Source: Nisaea sp. (GTDB lineage Bacteria; Pseudomonadota; Alphaproteobacteria; Thalassobaculales; Thalassobaculaceae). Taken from it: a stretch of 64,000 bases of DNA. The DNA lies in the NCBI RefSeq assembly GCF_034670185.1, contig NZ_JAXMNY010000001.1, forward strand, positions 62,001-126,000, in the 5' to 3' direction. Each line of letters begins with the position of its first letter. Position 1 is the first letter of the stretch. The notes below the pieces were generated by a model. It worked only from the letters and a program-made list of their open reading frames with translations. It searched no databases and had not been told where the DNA came from. Position numbers and translations under genes: made by a program. Positions 15,534-23,924 of this stretch are shown in pieces.

Positions 15534-17531
15534 ATGGCCGATCTAGTCAAATTCAGCGACCGGTTTGAAATCGATCCCGCTCAACCTTTGCCCGACCTCG
15601 ATTCACCGTCGGGCAAAGCCTATGCCTGCACTGAGGGCAATGGAACCGAGTTTTTTGCCCTGGTCTGCGATCCAAAGGTGCCGCTGCGGATCGAGACCAT
15701 CAACGGGCTCAAGGGCTTTCCAAAACACAATCTGATGCGCGTTACCGATCATGGGGTGGTTAACTGGACCATCTCCGGTCGGCGCATGCCTGTCCTCATC
15801 CTCGACCGGCCGCGCGGTGCGCGCCTTTTCCCCGATCCGGCACAGGCGATTGAGCCTTTCACGGACGAACAGTTGGCGCGGGGCTTCCTGACGCCGCTTG
15901 TCGCCACCATGCGGGAGATGTCCCAGCGCGGCGTCACGCACAGGAATATCCGGCCCGACAATCTGTTTTATTCAGATCCCGCGCGCCGTTCCGTCATGGT
16001 TGGCGAATGCGTCAGCGGCCCTCCCGGCCTTTACCAGCCGGACAGTTGCGAAAGCCTCGAATGTGTCATGGCCGATCGCACGGCCCGGGGCGAAGGCGGT
16101 GTGCTGGACGATCTGTTTTCGGTTGGTGTGACCTTGCTCTCCCTGCTCACGGGCCGAATGATGCCGGAGCCGACCGATCCGCAACGGATGATTTTTGACC
16201 GTATCAATTTCGGGTCCTATGCCTGCCTTGTCGGTAACACCAGACTGCAGATGAACATGGTCGAAGTGTTACGCGGTCTGCTGACGGATGAACCGCGGGA
16301 ACGCTGGACGATCCGTGATCTCGAACTCTGGCTCGGTGGCCGCCGGCTCACCCCGAAGCAGGTGAAGTTGCCGACCAAGGCTGGACGGCCACTGACGGTC
16401 GGCGGCGGTACATACGAGAATGTACGGGCCGTCGCACATGCCATCGGGCGTAACTGGAATACAGCGGCGGAGCTTATCCGGGGCCAGGATTTCGACAATT
16501 GGCTGCGGCGCTCACTCGGCGACGAGGCTGTGGTCGAAACCGTCAACAAGGTGACCGGTGGCGCGACTGGAATTCAGAGCGCGCCGAAGGAGGAAGACGC
16601 CCGCCTGGTGACCAGGGTCGCCATCGGCCTCGATCCGAGCGCCCCAATCCGCCACAAGGGCTTTTCCTGCCATATCGACGGCGTCGGCCCGACCTTGGCG
16701 TTGAATTTCAATGACGATGCGACCCGTCAGATGATCGCCGGCTTCATCGGCAGCCGTTCGGTTGGACCGTGGATGTCGGTTCAGACCCGCTCAAAGCAGG
16801 ACCTGCTCGAGCTGTTCTCGAAATTCGACAAATTGCCGACTTTCCTGAACAGCACGGGACCCGGTTATGGGATCGAGCGTGTCCTGTACGAGCTGAATGA
16901 AGATATTCACTGCATGAGCTCGATGATCGAGCATCTCTATGTCACTGATCCGGAAGAAGTGATTCCGTCACTCGAGGCCGTGGCTCAGGGCCAGAACCGG
17001 CCTCCGATTCCAATGGACCGGCATCTTGCAGCGTTTCTTGGCGCCCGCTCTTCCGACATTGATGACCGGCTGCTGCGTCCGCTTGGCAACGCCACGGACA
17101 AACGTCCCGCGATCGACGCGCTGAATGTCATGCGGCTGCTTGCCCGGATACAGGCACTGTCGCGGAACGGCCCCATGCCGGGGCTATGCAAGTGGTTTAC
17201 CGAACTGATGAAGCCGGCCGTGAACGGTTTTCACAATTTGAAGGCCCGGGCGGCTGTCGAAACCAGCATGATGAAGGCGTCCGAGAGCGGTCAACTCGGC
17301 GAAATCCTGAAAATCTTCGATGATCAGAGGGCTCAGCAGCGGGACCAGCAGGGCTTTGCGCGGGCGCAACAGGAATTCGCCCATTGTGCGGTGCAGATTG
17401 CCCAGATGAACCTCGATCTGCAGAACAAGGACAGTCTGGCGGCGGAACTCGGGGAGCAGGCGGCGGCCGTGATCTCCGGTGTTGTCGGCAGTGTGGGAAC
17501 GACGGCTATCGTGATCCTCTATTTGGTTTAA
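15534..17531 (+). CDS. Tail-anchored protein with degenerate protein-kinase-like domain
   Basis: This is a protein of about 665 residues whose first ~270 residues resemble a Ser/Thr kinase. The catalytic-loop equivalent reads THRNIRPDNLF instead of HRDLKPEN. The N-lobe shows no glycine loop or VAIK lysine, and no DFG follows (MVGECVSG instead). All three catalytic residues are thus missing or changed, so it is probably a pseudokinase. The LDDLFSVGVTLLSLLTG helix still matches the kinase C-lobe. A long unrecognised region follows, and the last ~20 residues (VVGSVGTTAIVILYLV) form a membrane anchor. An in-frame ATG at 15423 is possible; 15534 is preferred because AGGAAG lies upstream and the preceding residues look unstructured. 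A membrane protein follows 63 bp later. Confidence 0.65.
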   Translation: MADLVKFSDRFEIDPAQPLPDLDSPSGKAYACTEGNGTEFFALVCDPKVPLRIETINGLKGFPKHNLMRVTDHGVVNWTISGRRMPVLILDRPRGARLFPDPAQAIEPFTDEQLARGFLTPLVATMREMSQRGVTHRNIRPDNLFYSDPARRSVMVGECVSGPPGLYQPDSCESLECVMADRTARGEGGVLDDLFSVGVTLLSLLTGRMMPEPTDPQRMIFDRINFGSYACLVGNTRLQMNMVEVLRGLLTDEPRERWTIRDLELWLGGRRLTPKQVKLPTKAGRPLTVGGGTYENVRAVAHAIGRNWNTAAELIRGQDFDNWLRRSLGDEAVVETVNKVTGGATGIQSAPKEEDARLVTRVAIGLDPSAPIRHKGFSCHIDGVGPTLALNFNDDATRQMIAGFIGSRSVGPWMSVQTRSKQDLLELFSKFDKLPTFLNSTGPGYGIERVLYELNEDIHCMSSMIEHLYVTDPEEVIPSLEAVAQGQNRPPIPMDRHLAAFLGARSSDIDDRLLRPLGNATDKRPAIDALNVMRLLARIQALSRNGPMPGLCKWFTELMKPAVNGFHNLKARAAVETSMMKASESGQLGEILKIFDDQRAQQRDQQGFARAQQEFAHCAVQIAQMNLDLQNKDSLAAELGEQAAAVISGVVGSVGTTAIVILYLV

Positions 17532-17594
17532 ACTGCGTTCTGCCGCATCCTCGCCGGGTCGCGGGCGGAACGAAACGGGCAATCGGAAACAGAG

Positions 17595-18092
17595 ATGGCA
17601 TCAAAATCGGCCAACGCATCATCGTTGAAGGTTATTGTCATCACGATCGTTGGCGGCCTGATGCTGTTCACGCTGCCGACCGTCCTGGTTCTGGGGCTTG
17701 GCATGTTGCCGACCTTCGCCGCCATGATGGTTGACCAGAGGCGGGAGAAATACACGACGCTTTGCGTTGGTTGCATGAATTTCGTCGGTGTGCTGCCGTT
17801 CGTCGCCCGACTCTGGTCGGAGGACCATTCCTACGCCAAGGCATTCGAGATCATGGCTGATCCCTTCGCCTGGCTGACAATGCTGGGGGCTGCGGGGCTT
17901 GGCTGGTGCATCTATCTGCTTGCGCCCGGCGTTGTCTCTATGGGGATTGCCATGCGCATCGAACAGCGCATCGGCAGGCTGCGCCGCCGTCAGAGAGAAC
18001 TTGTCGAGGAATGGGGGCCGGGTGTTGCCGGTGCCCTGGACAATAGCGAGCCGCAGGACTCCAAATCTGCAAAAGAAGGCCGGGACAGTTAA
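17595..18092 (+). CDS. Hypothetical inner-membrane protein
   Basis: This is a 165-residue protein with an N-terminal hydrophobic hairpin (VIVITIVGGLMLFTLPTVLVLGLGMLPTFAAMMV, roughly residues 13-46), two more hydrophobic stretches (CMNFVGVLPFVARLW and FAWLTMLGAAGLGWCIYLLAPGVV), and a basic then acidic cytoplasmic tail. I do not recognise a family. It lies 63 bp after the pseudokinase-like gene on the same strand, and the two probably form a transcription unit in which this protein is a membrane partner. It converges with rpoH, with 20 bp between stops. Confidence 0.6.
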   Translation: MASKSANASSLKVIVITIVGGLMLFTLPTVLVLGLGMLPTFAAMMVDQRREKYTTLCVGCMNFVGVLPFVARLWSEDHSYAKAFEIMADPFAWLTMLGAAGLGWCIYLLAPGVVSMGIAMRIEQRIGRLRRRQRELVEEWGPGVAGALDNSEPQDSKSAKEGRDS

Positions 18093-18112
18093 GCCCCGGC
18101 CAGTGGTCTTCT

Positions 18113-19000
18113 TCAGACCGTTTCCAGACGCTGCTCCATGGCAGCGTTGCGCATTGCTTTCTGAAGCTTCTCGAAGGCTCTTACCTCGATCTGCCGGACC
18201 CGTTCCCGGCTGATGTTGTAGACCTGACTGAGATCTTCGAGCGTTGTCGGGTTTTCCTGCAGGCGCCGCTCCGTCAGGATATGACGCTCGCGCTCGTTCA
18301 GGGTTTCCATGCCGATGGACAATAGTTGCCGCCGCTGGTCCAGCTCCTCGCTTTCCGCGAGCTGCGTTTCCTGGCTATCGCCCTCATCAACCAGCCAGTC
18401 CTGCCATTCACCTTCCCCATCAATGCGCAAAGGCGCATTCAGGGAATGGTCCGGGGCGGCCAGCCGTCGGTTCATATTGACGACGTCCTTTTCCGGGACT
18501 TCGAGTTTAGTGGCAATCGCCGTCACCCGTTCCGGAGAGAGATCGCCTTCTTCGATGGCCTGCATCTGGCCTTTCAGCTTTCGCAGGTTGAAGAACAGCT
18601 TCTTCTGCGCTGCCGTGGTGCCGATTTTCACCAGCGACCAAGAATGCAGGATGTATTCCTGAATGGCCGCCCGGATCCACCACATGGCATAGGTGGCGAG
18701 ACGGAAGCCGCGCTCCGGATCGAAGCGCTTCACTGCCTGCATCATGCCGACATTGCCTTCGGAGATCAGCTCGGCGACCGGCAGGCCGTAGCCGCGATAG
18801 CCCATGGCGATCTTGGCGACGAGCCGGAGGTGGCTGGTGACGAGTTTGTGCGCGGCATCGGAATCGTCATGCTCCCGCCAGCTTTTGGCGAGCATGTATT
18901 CCTCTTCCGGCTTCAGCATTGGAAACTTGCGAATTTCCTGAAGGTAACGGGTCAGGTTGCCTTCCACCGACATGGTCGGGAGCTGTGTCGCTTGTGCCAT
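18113..19000 (-). CDS. rpoH: RNA polymerase sigma-32 (heat-shock sigma factor RpoH)
   Basis: This is a 295-residue sigma-70-family factor of the heat-shock class. Region 2 reads LISEGNVGMMQAVKRFDPERGFRLATYAMWWIRAAIQEYIL. The RpoH box QKKLFFNLRKLK, absent from housekeeping sigma factors, follows near residue 132. Region 4 ends with SRERVRQIEVRAFEKLQKAM. It directs transcription of chaperone and protease genes. The gene lies downstream of rluD on the same strand after a 165-bp leader. TAGGGG just before the ATG is its ribosome binding site, and this overlaps the stop of a 22-codon leader ORF, suggesting translational control on top of the usual protein-level control by DnaK and FtsH. Confidence 0.95.
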   Translation of the reverse strand: MAQATQLPTMSVEGNLTRYLQEIRKFPMLKPEEEYMLAKSWREHDDSDAAHKLVTSHLRLVAKIAMGYRGYGLPVAELISEGNVGMMQAVKRFDPERGFRLATYAMWWIRAAIQEYILHSWSLVKIGTTAAQKKLFFNLRKLKGQMQAIEEGDLSPERVTAIATKLEVPEKDVVNMNRRLAAPDHSLNAPLRIDGEGEWQDWLVDEGDSQETQLAESEELDQRRQLLSIGMETLNERERHILTERRLQENPTTLEDLSQVYNISRERVRQIEVRAFEKLQKAMRNAAMEQRLETV

Positions 19001-19007
19001 GGTTCCC

Positions 19008-19076
19008 CTACAATTCTATTCGACGACTACTGAAATCATCGCCTCTAGAGGGGGAACGCATACATATAGCGTCCAT
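19008..19076 (-). CDS. Candidate leader peptide upstream of rpoH
   Basis: A 22-codon ORF (MDAICMRSPSRGDD...) starts at 19076 behind GGGGGGAGGAA (19077-19087), a far stronger Shine-Dalgarno site than rpoH's own. Its TAG stop lies within the rpoH ribosome binding site, 7 bases from the rpoH ATG. The spacing suits translational coupling or attenuation of rpoH. The peptide resembles nothing I know, and coding could be fortuitous; the ribosome binding site and geometry are the only evidence. Confidence 0.45.
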   Translation of the reverse strand: MDAICMRSPSRGDDFSSRRIEL

Positions 19077-19165
19077 TTCCTCCCCCCGTGATCTTTAATA
19101 TTGTGTGTGAATGTGGACTTTTTAAGGCCTAATTAACGTTCTATTGGACACGACCGGAAAATGAC

Positions 19166-20158
19166 TTATTCAGGATTATTGCGTAATCCAGCCAGAAGCA
19201 GCTCCATATCGGTCGGTAACGGGCTCTCGAACCGAAGCATTTCACGGCTTATCGGGTGCTCGAAGCCAAGCACTGCCGCATGCAAAGCCTGCCGGGTGAA
19301 AGCCCTGATGGCCTCCGGATCCGATGCCTTGTTGCTCCGCCCGTAAAGCGGATCGCCGATCAGCGCATGGCCGATATTGGCCATGTGAACCCTGATCTGG
19401 TGGGTCCGCCCGGTTTCCAGCCGGCATTCGACCAGCGCGGCCTTCATGCCGAACCGTTCCAGCACCTTGTAGTGGGTCACCGCCGGTTTGCCGGTGGCCG
19501 TGACCGCCATTTTCTTCCGGTTGCGCTGGCTCCGGCCGATGGCGCCCTCGATCCGGTCCGATGATTTAGTCGGCACACCGCGTACGACGGCCCGGTAGCG
19601 GCGCTCGATGGTGTGTGCGGCGAACTGAACCACCAGACCCTGATGCGCATCGTCGCTCTTGGCGACGACCATCAGGCCGCTGGTGTCCTTGTCGATCCGG
19701 TGCACGATGCCGGGCCGTTTCACCCCGCCTATCCCGGAGAGGCTGCCGCCGCAATGGGCGAGCAGGGCATTGACAAGCGTACCATCCCAGCTGCCGGGCG
19801 CCGGATGCACAACGAGACCAGCCTGCTTGTTGACGACGATCAGATCGTCATCCTCGTAAACTATCGAGAGCGGGATCTCTTCGGCTTCCGGTTCCGCTGG
19901 TTCGGGGGGCGGAATATCGACCCGGTAGGTATGGCCCGGTTTGACCGTTTCCGAGGGGTCGGTTATCGTCCCGTCTCCGCAGCTGACGCGGCCTTCCAGG
20001 ATGAGATTTTTCAAGCGACTCCGGGACAGGTTCGGGCTGTCCGGCATCTCTGCCAGGCGCCCGGCGAGCCAACGGTCGACGCGGTCGACATTCTCTTCCC
20101 GTGCCTCGGCATCGCCGGACACGATCTCTATTTGAAAATTTTCTGAAGCAGGATCCAT
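19166..20158 (-). CDS. rluD: RluA-family 23S rRNA pseudouridine synthase (RluD-like)
   Basis: This is a 330-residue rRNA modification enzyme with an N-terminal S4 RNA-binding domain (RVDRWLAGRL...SRSRLKNLILEGRV, residues ~25-70) and the catalytic motif IVHRIDKDTSGLMVVAK near 140, whose Asp forms the transient bond to uridine. GRTHQIRVHMANIGHALIGDPLYG is the conserved second block. The length fits RluD better than the short RluA or RluE forms. The ATG at 20158 is preferred over an upstream TTG. This ATG shares bases with the divergent ATG of the next gene (CCATGG, 20155-20160). rpoH follows downstream, a common alphaproteobacterial order. Confidence 0.85.
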   Translation of the reverse strand: MDPASENFQIEIVSGDAEAREENVDRVDRWLAGRLAEMPDSPNLSRSRLKNLILEGRVSCGDGTITDPSETVKPGHTYRVDIPPPEPAEPEAEEIPLSIVYEDDDLIVVNKQAGLVVHPAPGSWDGTLVNALLAHCGGSLSGIGGVKRPGIVHRIDKDTSGLMVVAKSDDAHQGLVVQFAAHTIERRYRAVVRGVPTKSSDRIEGAIGRSQRNRKKMAVTATGKPAVTHYKVLERFGMKAALVECRLETGRTHQIRVHMANIGHALIGDPLYGRSNKASDPEAIRAFTRQALHAAVLGFEHPISREMLRFESPLPTDMELLLAGLRNNPE

Positions 20159-20570
20159 GGCGGCGAACCTACCCGATAGCGATGAAAACAAAAAGCGGGC
20201 TGAACCGGGCTGGCTTCTGCCGGCGAAAATAGCCGTTGTGGTGATGGGGCTGATGATCCTCTCCGGCCTCGGTGTGATCGCCTATACGGTCGCCACCCGG
20301 CTAAGCGGCGGCGAAGAGAAAACGGTGGCTGCCCCTGCTGCAACACCTGCTGCAACAGGGACGGAAGCCCAGGTTGTCCGGCAGATCGCGACTGCGTTCG
20401 GCACTGTCGATGTGGCGATTCCGAACGGTGCCCGTCTCGGCGCGGTCCAGCTCGAAGACGGCAGGCTGATCCTGCGGATGAACCTTCAGAACAGTAAGGT
20501 TCGGTTGCTGGTTTACGATCTGGCGACCGGTAAGGAACTGGGCGTCTTCAATATCACCCGGGAAAAGTAA
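20157..20570 (+). CDS. Small single-pass membrane protein
   Basis: This is a 137-residue protein with a charged 22-residue N-terminus, one transmembrane helix (KIAVVVMGLMILSGLGVIAYTVATRL, ~24-49), an Ala/Pro/Thr linker and a periplasmic-looking C-terminal domain ending LLVYDLATGKELGVFNITREK. It looks like short alphaproteobacterial proteins of unknown function (DUF6476-like), a comparison from memory only. AGGAT precedes the ATG. The start codon overlaps that of rluD on the other strand, so the two share a promoter region with almost no space. ltaE follows after 2 bp and may be cotranscribed. Confidence 0.65.
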   Translation: MAANLPDSDENKKRAEPGWLLPAKIAVVVMGLMILSGLGVIAYTVATRLSGGEEKTVAAPAATPAATGTEAQVVRQIATAFGTVDVAIPNGARLGAVQLEDGRLILRMNLQNSKVRLLVYDLATGKELGVFNITREK

Positions 20571-20572
20571 GA

Positions 20573-21655
20573 ATGACCAGTAATCCCAATATCTGGAACG
20601 TCAACTTTGCCAGCGACAATGTCGCCGGCGCGGCGCCGGAAATCATGACCGCGCTGCAGGAAGCCTCCACCGGTTTCGCCATGCCTTACGGCAATGACGA
20701 TCTGACTGAGATCGTCCGCCGCCGGCTGGCCGAGACCTTCGAGACGGAGCTTGCCGCCTATCCGGTCGCCACCGGGACCGCGGCCAACTCGTTGGCCCTG
20801 TCGGTGCTATCTCCGCCCTATGGCGTGGTCTTCTGTCATGAAGGCGCGCATATCGAGGAAGACGAGTGTGCGGCGCCGGAATTCTATATAGGCGGCGGCA
20901 AGCTGACCCTTCTGTCCGGCGAAAACGGCAAGTTCTCCGCCGACACGCTGGCGAAAAAGCTCGGCGACCCGAGCGCAGCCTCGGCGGTGCATCACGCCCA
21001 GCCGGCGGCGGTCAGCATCTCCCAGCTGACGGAGAAGGGCACGGCCTACAGTCTGGACGAGATCCGGGCCATCGCCGATGTCGCCCATGCACACGGCCTC
21101 AAGCTGCATATGGACGGCGCCCGGTTCACCAATGCGATGCTTGGCCTCGGCTGCTCACCCGCTGAGGCAACATGGAAAGCCGGAGTGGATGCGCTGTCCT
21201 TCGGCGCCACCAAGAACGGTGCCTTTGCGGCGGAAGCGGTGATCTTCTTCGATCCGCAAGCGGCGAAGGATTTTGAGTTCCGGCGCAAGCGCGGCGGCCA
21301 TCTGTTCTCCAAGATGCGCTTTCTGTCGGCCCAGATCGCTGCCTATCTCGAGAATGACAACTGGCTGCGCTACGCCAGGACCGCGAACGATGCCGCCCGC
21401 CGCTTGGCGGACGATCTCACGTCTCTGTCTGGCGTGGAGCTCCTTCACGTGGTCGAAGGCAACGAGATCTTTGCCCGGATATCGGGGCCGGTGCATCAGG
21501 CCCTGCGTTCCGCCGGATGCCAGTATTACGCCTTCGCCGAGGCGGATGACGGCAGTGTGGGTATTCGCCTCGTCACCGCGTTCAATACGACCGAGGCCGA
21601 TACCGAGCATTTCCTGAAGGCGGCCCGTGCTGGAGCAGGGGAGGCCGCAGCATGA
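20573..21655 (+). CDS. ltaE: Low-specificity threonine aldolase
   Basis: This is a 360-residue fold-type I PLP enzyme splitting threonine, allo-threonine or a related beta-hydroxy amino acid into glycine and an aldehyde. PLP-binding Lys is ~214 in SFGATKNGAF; the preceding KLHMDGARFTNA block holds the PLP-contacting Asp and Arg. The N-terminal NFASDNVAGAAPEIM is typical of the short LtaE form. The start is two bases after the previous stop, and the stop overlaps the CoA-transferase start (ATGA). Its place in front of CoA-ester enzymes suggests a role in a catabolic route that releases glycine, but this is inference. Confidence 0.9.
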   Translation: MTSNPNIWNVNFASDNVAGAAPEIMTALQEASTGFAMPYGNDDLTEIVRRRLAETFETELAAYPVATGTAANSLALSVLSPPYGVVFCHEGAHIEEDECAAPEFYIGGGKLTLLSGENGKFSADTLAKKLGDPSAASAVHHAQPAAVSISQLTEKGTAYSLDEIRAIADVAHAHGLKLHMDGARFTNAMLGLGCSPAEATWKAGVDALSFGATKNGAFAAEAVIFFDPQAAKDFEFRRKRGGHLFSKMRFLSAQIAAYLENDNWLRYARTANDAARRLADDLTSLSGVELLHVVEGNEIFARISGPVHQALRSAGCQYYAFAEADDGSVGIRLVTAFNTTEADTEHFLKAARAGAGEAAA

Positions 21656-22881
21656 CCACCGCCGGACGGTATCCCGAAAACGATTACAAGAGTGACGCCA
21701 CGCTGCCGCTGGACGGTGTGCGGGTGCTCGATCTCTCCCGGCTCGTTGCCGGCAATATGGTGACGCACGTGCTGGCCGATTACGGCGCCGAGGTGATCAA
21801 GATCGAGCGGCCGGGCTTCGGCGACGACCTGCGCAACTGGCGGACCGAGGGTGTGGCGACGCACTGGAAGGTCTACTGCCGGAACAAGAAGAGCATCACC
21901 CTCGATCTGCGGAAGCCGGAAGGCAAGGCGCTGTTCCTGAAGCTGGTGGAAACCGCCGATGCCATCGTGGAGAACTTCAAGCCGGGCACCCTGGAAGACT
22001 GGGGTCTCGGGCCTGACGTTCTGCAGGGACTGAACCCGAAGCTGACGCTGGTCCGCGTCTCCGGCTGGGGGCAGACCGGCCCATGGAAGCACAAGCCCGG
22101 TTTCGGCTCGCTGGTCGAGGCGATGAGCGGGTTTGCCGCGCTGAACGGTTTCGGCGACCGGCCGCCGGTACTGCCGCCGCTGGCTTTGGCGGACATGATC
22201 GCCGGGCTCTATGGCGCCTTTTCGGTCATGGTGGCGCTGCGTAATGTCGAGGTGTCGGGCGGCAAGGGCCAGAGCATCGATCTCTCCCTGTTCGAGCCGA
22301 TCCACGCCATCCTCGGCCCGGAGGCGGCGAATTACGCGCTCAGCGGCAAGGTGCCGGAGCGCACTGGCAGCCGCTCCAACCTGACCGCCCCGCGCAATAC
22401 CTATCGATGCAAGGACGGTAAATATGTGGCGCTGTCCGGCTCCATCCAGGCCATGGCGGAGCGGCTGTTCCGCACCATCGGGCGGCCGGAGCTGATCGAC
22501 GATCCGCGCTTCAAGACCAATTCCGACAGAGTGAAGCACAACGACATTCTGGACCCGATCATCGCCGAGTATATGGGCGAACGGACCCAGGCCGAATGCC
22601 TCGCCATCTTCGAGGAAGCGGGCGTGACTGTCGGCCCCGTCGCCGATGTCGCCCAGCTTGCGGATGACGATTACATGGAAGGCCGTGGCGTGATCGAGAG
22701 CTTCCCGGACGCGGAAATCGGCGCCCTGCCGATGCATGCTGTTATCCCGCGCATGTCGGACACGCCGGGCGGTGTGCGCAGCCCGGCGCCGGAACTTGGC
22801 CAGCACAATGACGAGGTCTGGTCCGCGCTTGGCCTTGATGCGGCAGAACAGGCAAAACTGACCGATGCGGGAGTGATCTGA
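21652..22881 (+). CDS. Class III (CaiB/BaiF-family) CoA transferase
   Basis: This is a 409-residue family III CoA transferase moving CoA between carboxylic acids through an aspartyl-CoA anhydride. The catalytic Asp is at ~181 in PLALADMIAGLYGAF. The N-terminal LDGVRVLDLSRLVAGNMVTHVLADYGAEVIKIE is characteristic. The acyl acceptor is not predictable from the family. The gene overlaps ltaE and is followed one base later by a HpcH/CitE-like lyase. Together these can activate and cleave a hydroxy-diacid such as malate, citramalate or a homologue. No itaconyl-CoA hydratase gene is adjacent. Confidence 0.9.
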   Translation: MTTAGRYPENDYKSDATLPLDGVRVLDLSRLVAGNMVTHVLADYGAEVIKIERPGFGDDLRNWRTEGVATHWKVYCRNKKSITLDLRKPEGKALFLKLVETADAIVENFKPGTLEDWGLGPDVLQGLNPKLTLVRVSGWGQTGPWKHKPGFGSLVEAMSGFAALNGFGDRPPVLPPLALADMIAGLYGAFSVMVALRNVEVSGGKGQSIDLSLFEPIHAILGPEAANYALSGKVPERTGSRSNLTAPRNTYRCKDGKYVALSGSIQAMAERLFRTIGRPELIDDPRFKTNSDRVKHNDILDPIIAEYMGERTQAECLAIFEEAGVTVGPVADVAQLADDDYMEGRGVIESFPDAEIGALPMHAVIPRMSDTPGGVRSPAPELGQHNDEVWSALGLDAAEQAKLTDAGVI

Positions 22882-22882
22882 C

Positions 22883-23770
22883 ATGGCTGGTGCTCTCCCT
22901 CTCTGGCGTTCACTGCTCTATGTGCCCGTCACGAACCAGCGCTTTGTCGAGAAGGCTTCGGCGCGCGGCGCGGACGTCATCAAGCTCGATCTTGAAGACA
23001 GCATCCCGCCAGCGGAAAAGCCCGCTGCACGGGCGGCCGTGCGCGATGCAGCCCGGCTGATCTCGAATGCCGGCACGGAAGTGCTGGTCCGCATCAACCG
23101 GCCCTGGCGGATGACCGTGTTGGATCTGGAAGCCGCAATCTGGCCGGAAGTCTCTGGCCTGTGCCTGCCGAAACTGGAATCCGCCGACCATCTCGCCTTC
23201 CTCGACGAAACCGTCGAGGAGCTGGAACGCGAGCGCGACATGGCGGTCGGCTCCGTCCGCTTCATGGGGCTGATTGAAACCCCGCGTGGCCTGAATAATG
23301 TGCGCGCCATCGCCAAGGCCAACCGGCGCCTGATGGGCCTGTCCCTCGGCCAGGAAGACTATTCCGCCGCGCTCGGTATGCCATCCCTTGGCCCGGGGGA
23401 TCTGATCGAGGACATGCGCCTCGTCCAGCGCGCCGCCCGCGAAGCGGATATCCTGCCGCTCGGCTATGCCGGCTCCATCGCCGAGATCACCGACATGGAA
23501 GCATTCCGGGCGAGTGCGATGCGTGCTCGTCAGCTCGGCATGGAAGGCGGGTCCTGCGTCCATCCGGCTCAGGTGCCGATCCTGAACGAGGTGTTCAGCC
23601 CGACCGCGGACGAGGTGGAGACGGCGGATGCCATGGTCACCGCCTATGACGCCGCCATGGCCGAAGGTCTCGGCGCCGTCAGTTTCCGCGGCAAGATGAT
23701 CGACGTCCCGGTGGTCGACCGGGCACGGCGGGTGCTGGTGCTGCGCGACCGGATCGCGGGGAAGAGCTAA
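22883..23770 (+). CDS. HpcH/HpaI-type CoA-ester lyase (CitE/citramalyl-CoA lyase-like)
   Basis: This is a 295-residue TIM-barrel lyase of the citrate lyase beta/malyl-CoA/citramalyl-CoA family. The N-terminal LRSLLYVP-like WRSLLYVPVTNQRFVEKA, the metal region KLDLEDSIPPAEK (residues 34-46) and LVRINR are present. The conserved glutamate region around MGLIETPRG and the Mg-binding SLGQEDYSA (Glu/Asp) complete the site. It should split a 3-hydroxyacyl-CoA into acetyl-CoA (or propionyl-CoA) and an oxo-acid. The gene directly follows a CoA transferase, so that enzyme probably makes its CoA-ester substrate. A dispersed palindromic repeat follows. Confidence 0.88.
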   Translation: MAGALPLWRSLLYVPVTNQRFVEKASARGADVIKLDLEDSIPPAEKPAARAAVRDAARLISNAGTEVLVRINRPWRMTVLDLEAAIWPEVSGLCLPKLESADHLAFLDETVEELERERDMAVGSVRFMGLIETPRGLNNVRAIAKANRRLMGLSLGQEDYSAALGMPSLGPGDLIEDMRLVQRAAREADILPLGYAGSIAEITDMEAFRASAMRARQLGMEGGSCVHPAQVPILNEVFSPTADEVETADAMVTAYDAAMAEGLGAVSFRGKMIDVPVVDRARRVLVLRDRIAGKS

Positions 23771-23794
23771 GGACGTTCCCGACGCCTCCATCAA

Positions 23795-23878
23795 CGTCAT
23801 TCCCGCGTAAGCGGGGACCCAGGGAAGGAGAGCACAGTCTCATGATCGCCTGGGTCCGGCTCTCCGGCCGGGATGACG
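23795..23878. repeat. REP-like palindromic element, copy 1
   Basis: Two inverted units, one starting CGTCATTCCCGCG (23795-23822) and one ending GGCCGGGATGACG (23849-23878), flank a spacer. The right unit with its lead-in (CATGATCNCCTGGGTCC) recurs near-identically at 30387-30424. Both are intergenic and close to gene ends. This matches bacterial repetitive extragenic palindromes. Confidence 0.75.
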
Positions 23879-23924
23879 ACCAGGGGGCGGGATGAAGGTT
23901 ATTGAGGAGGAGGGTGCACTCGCC

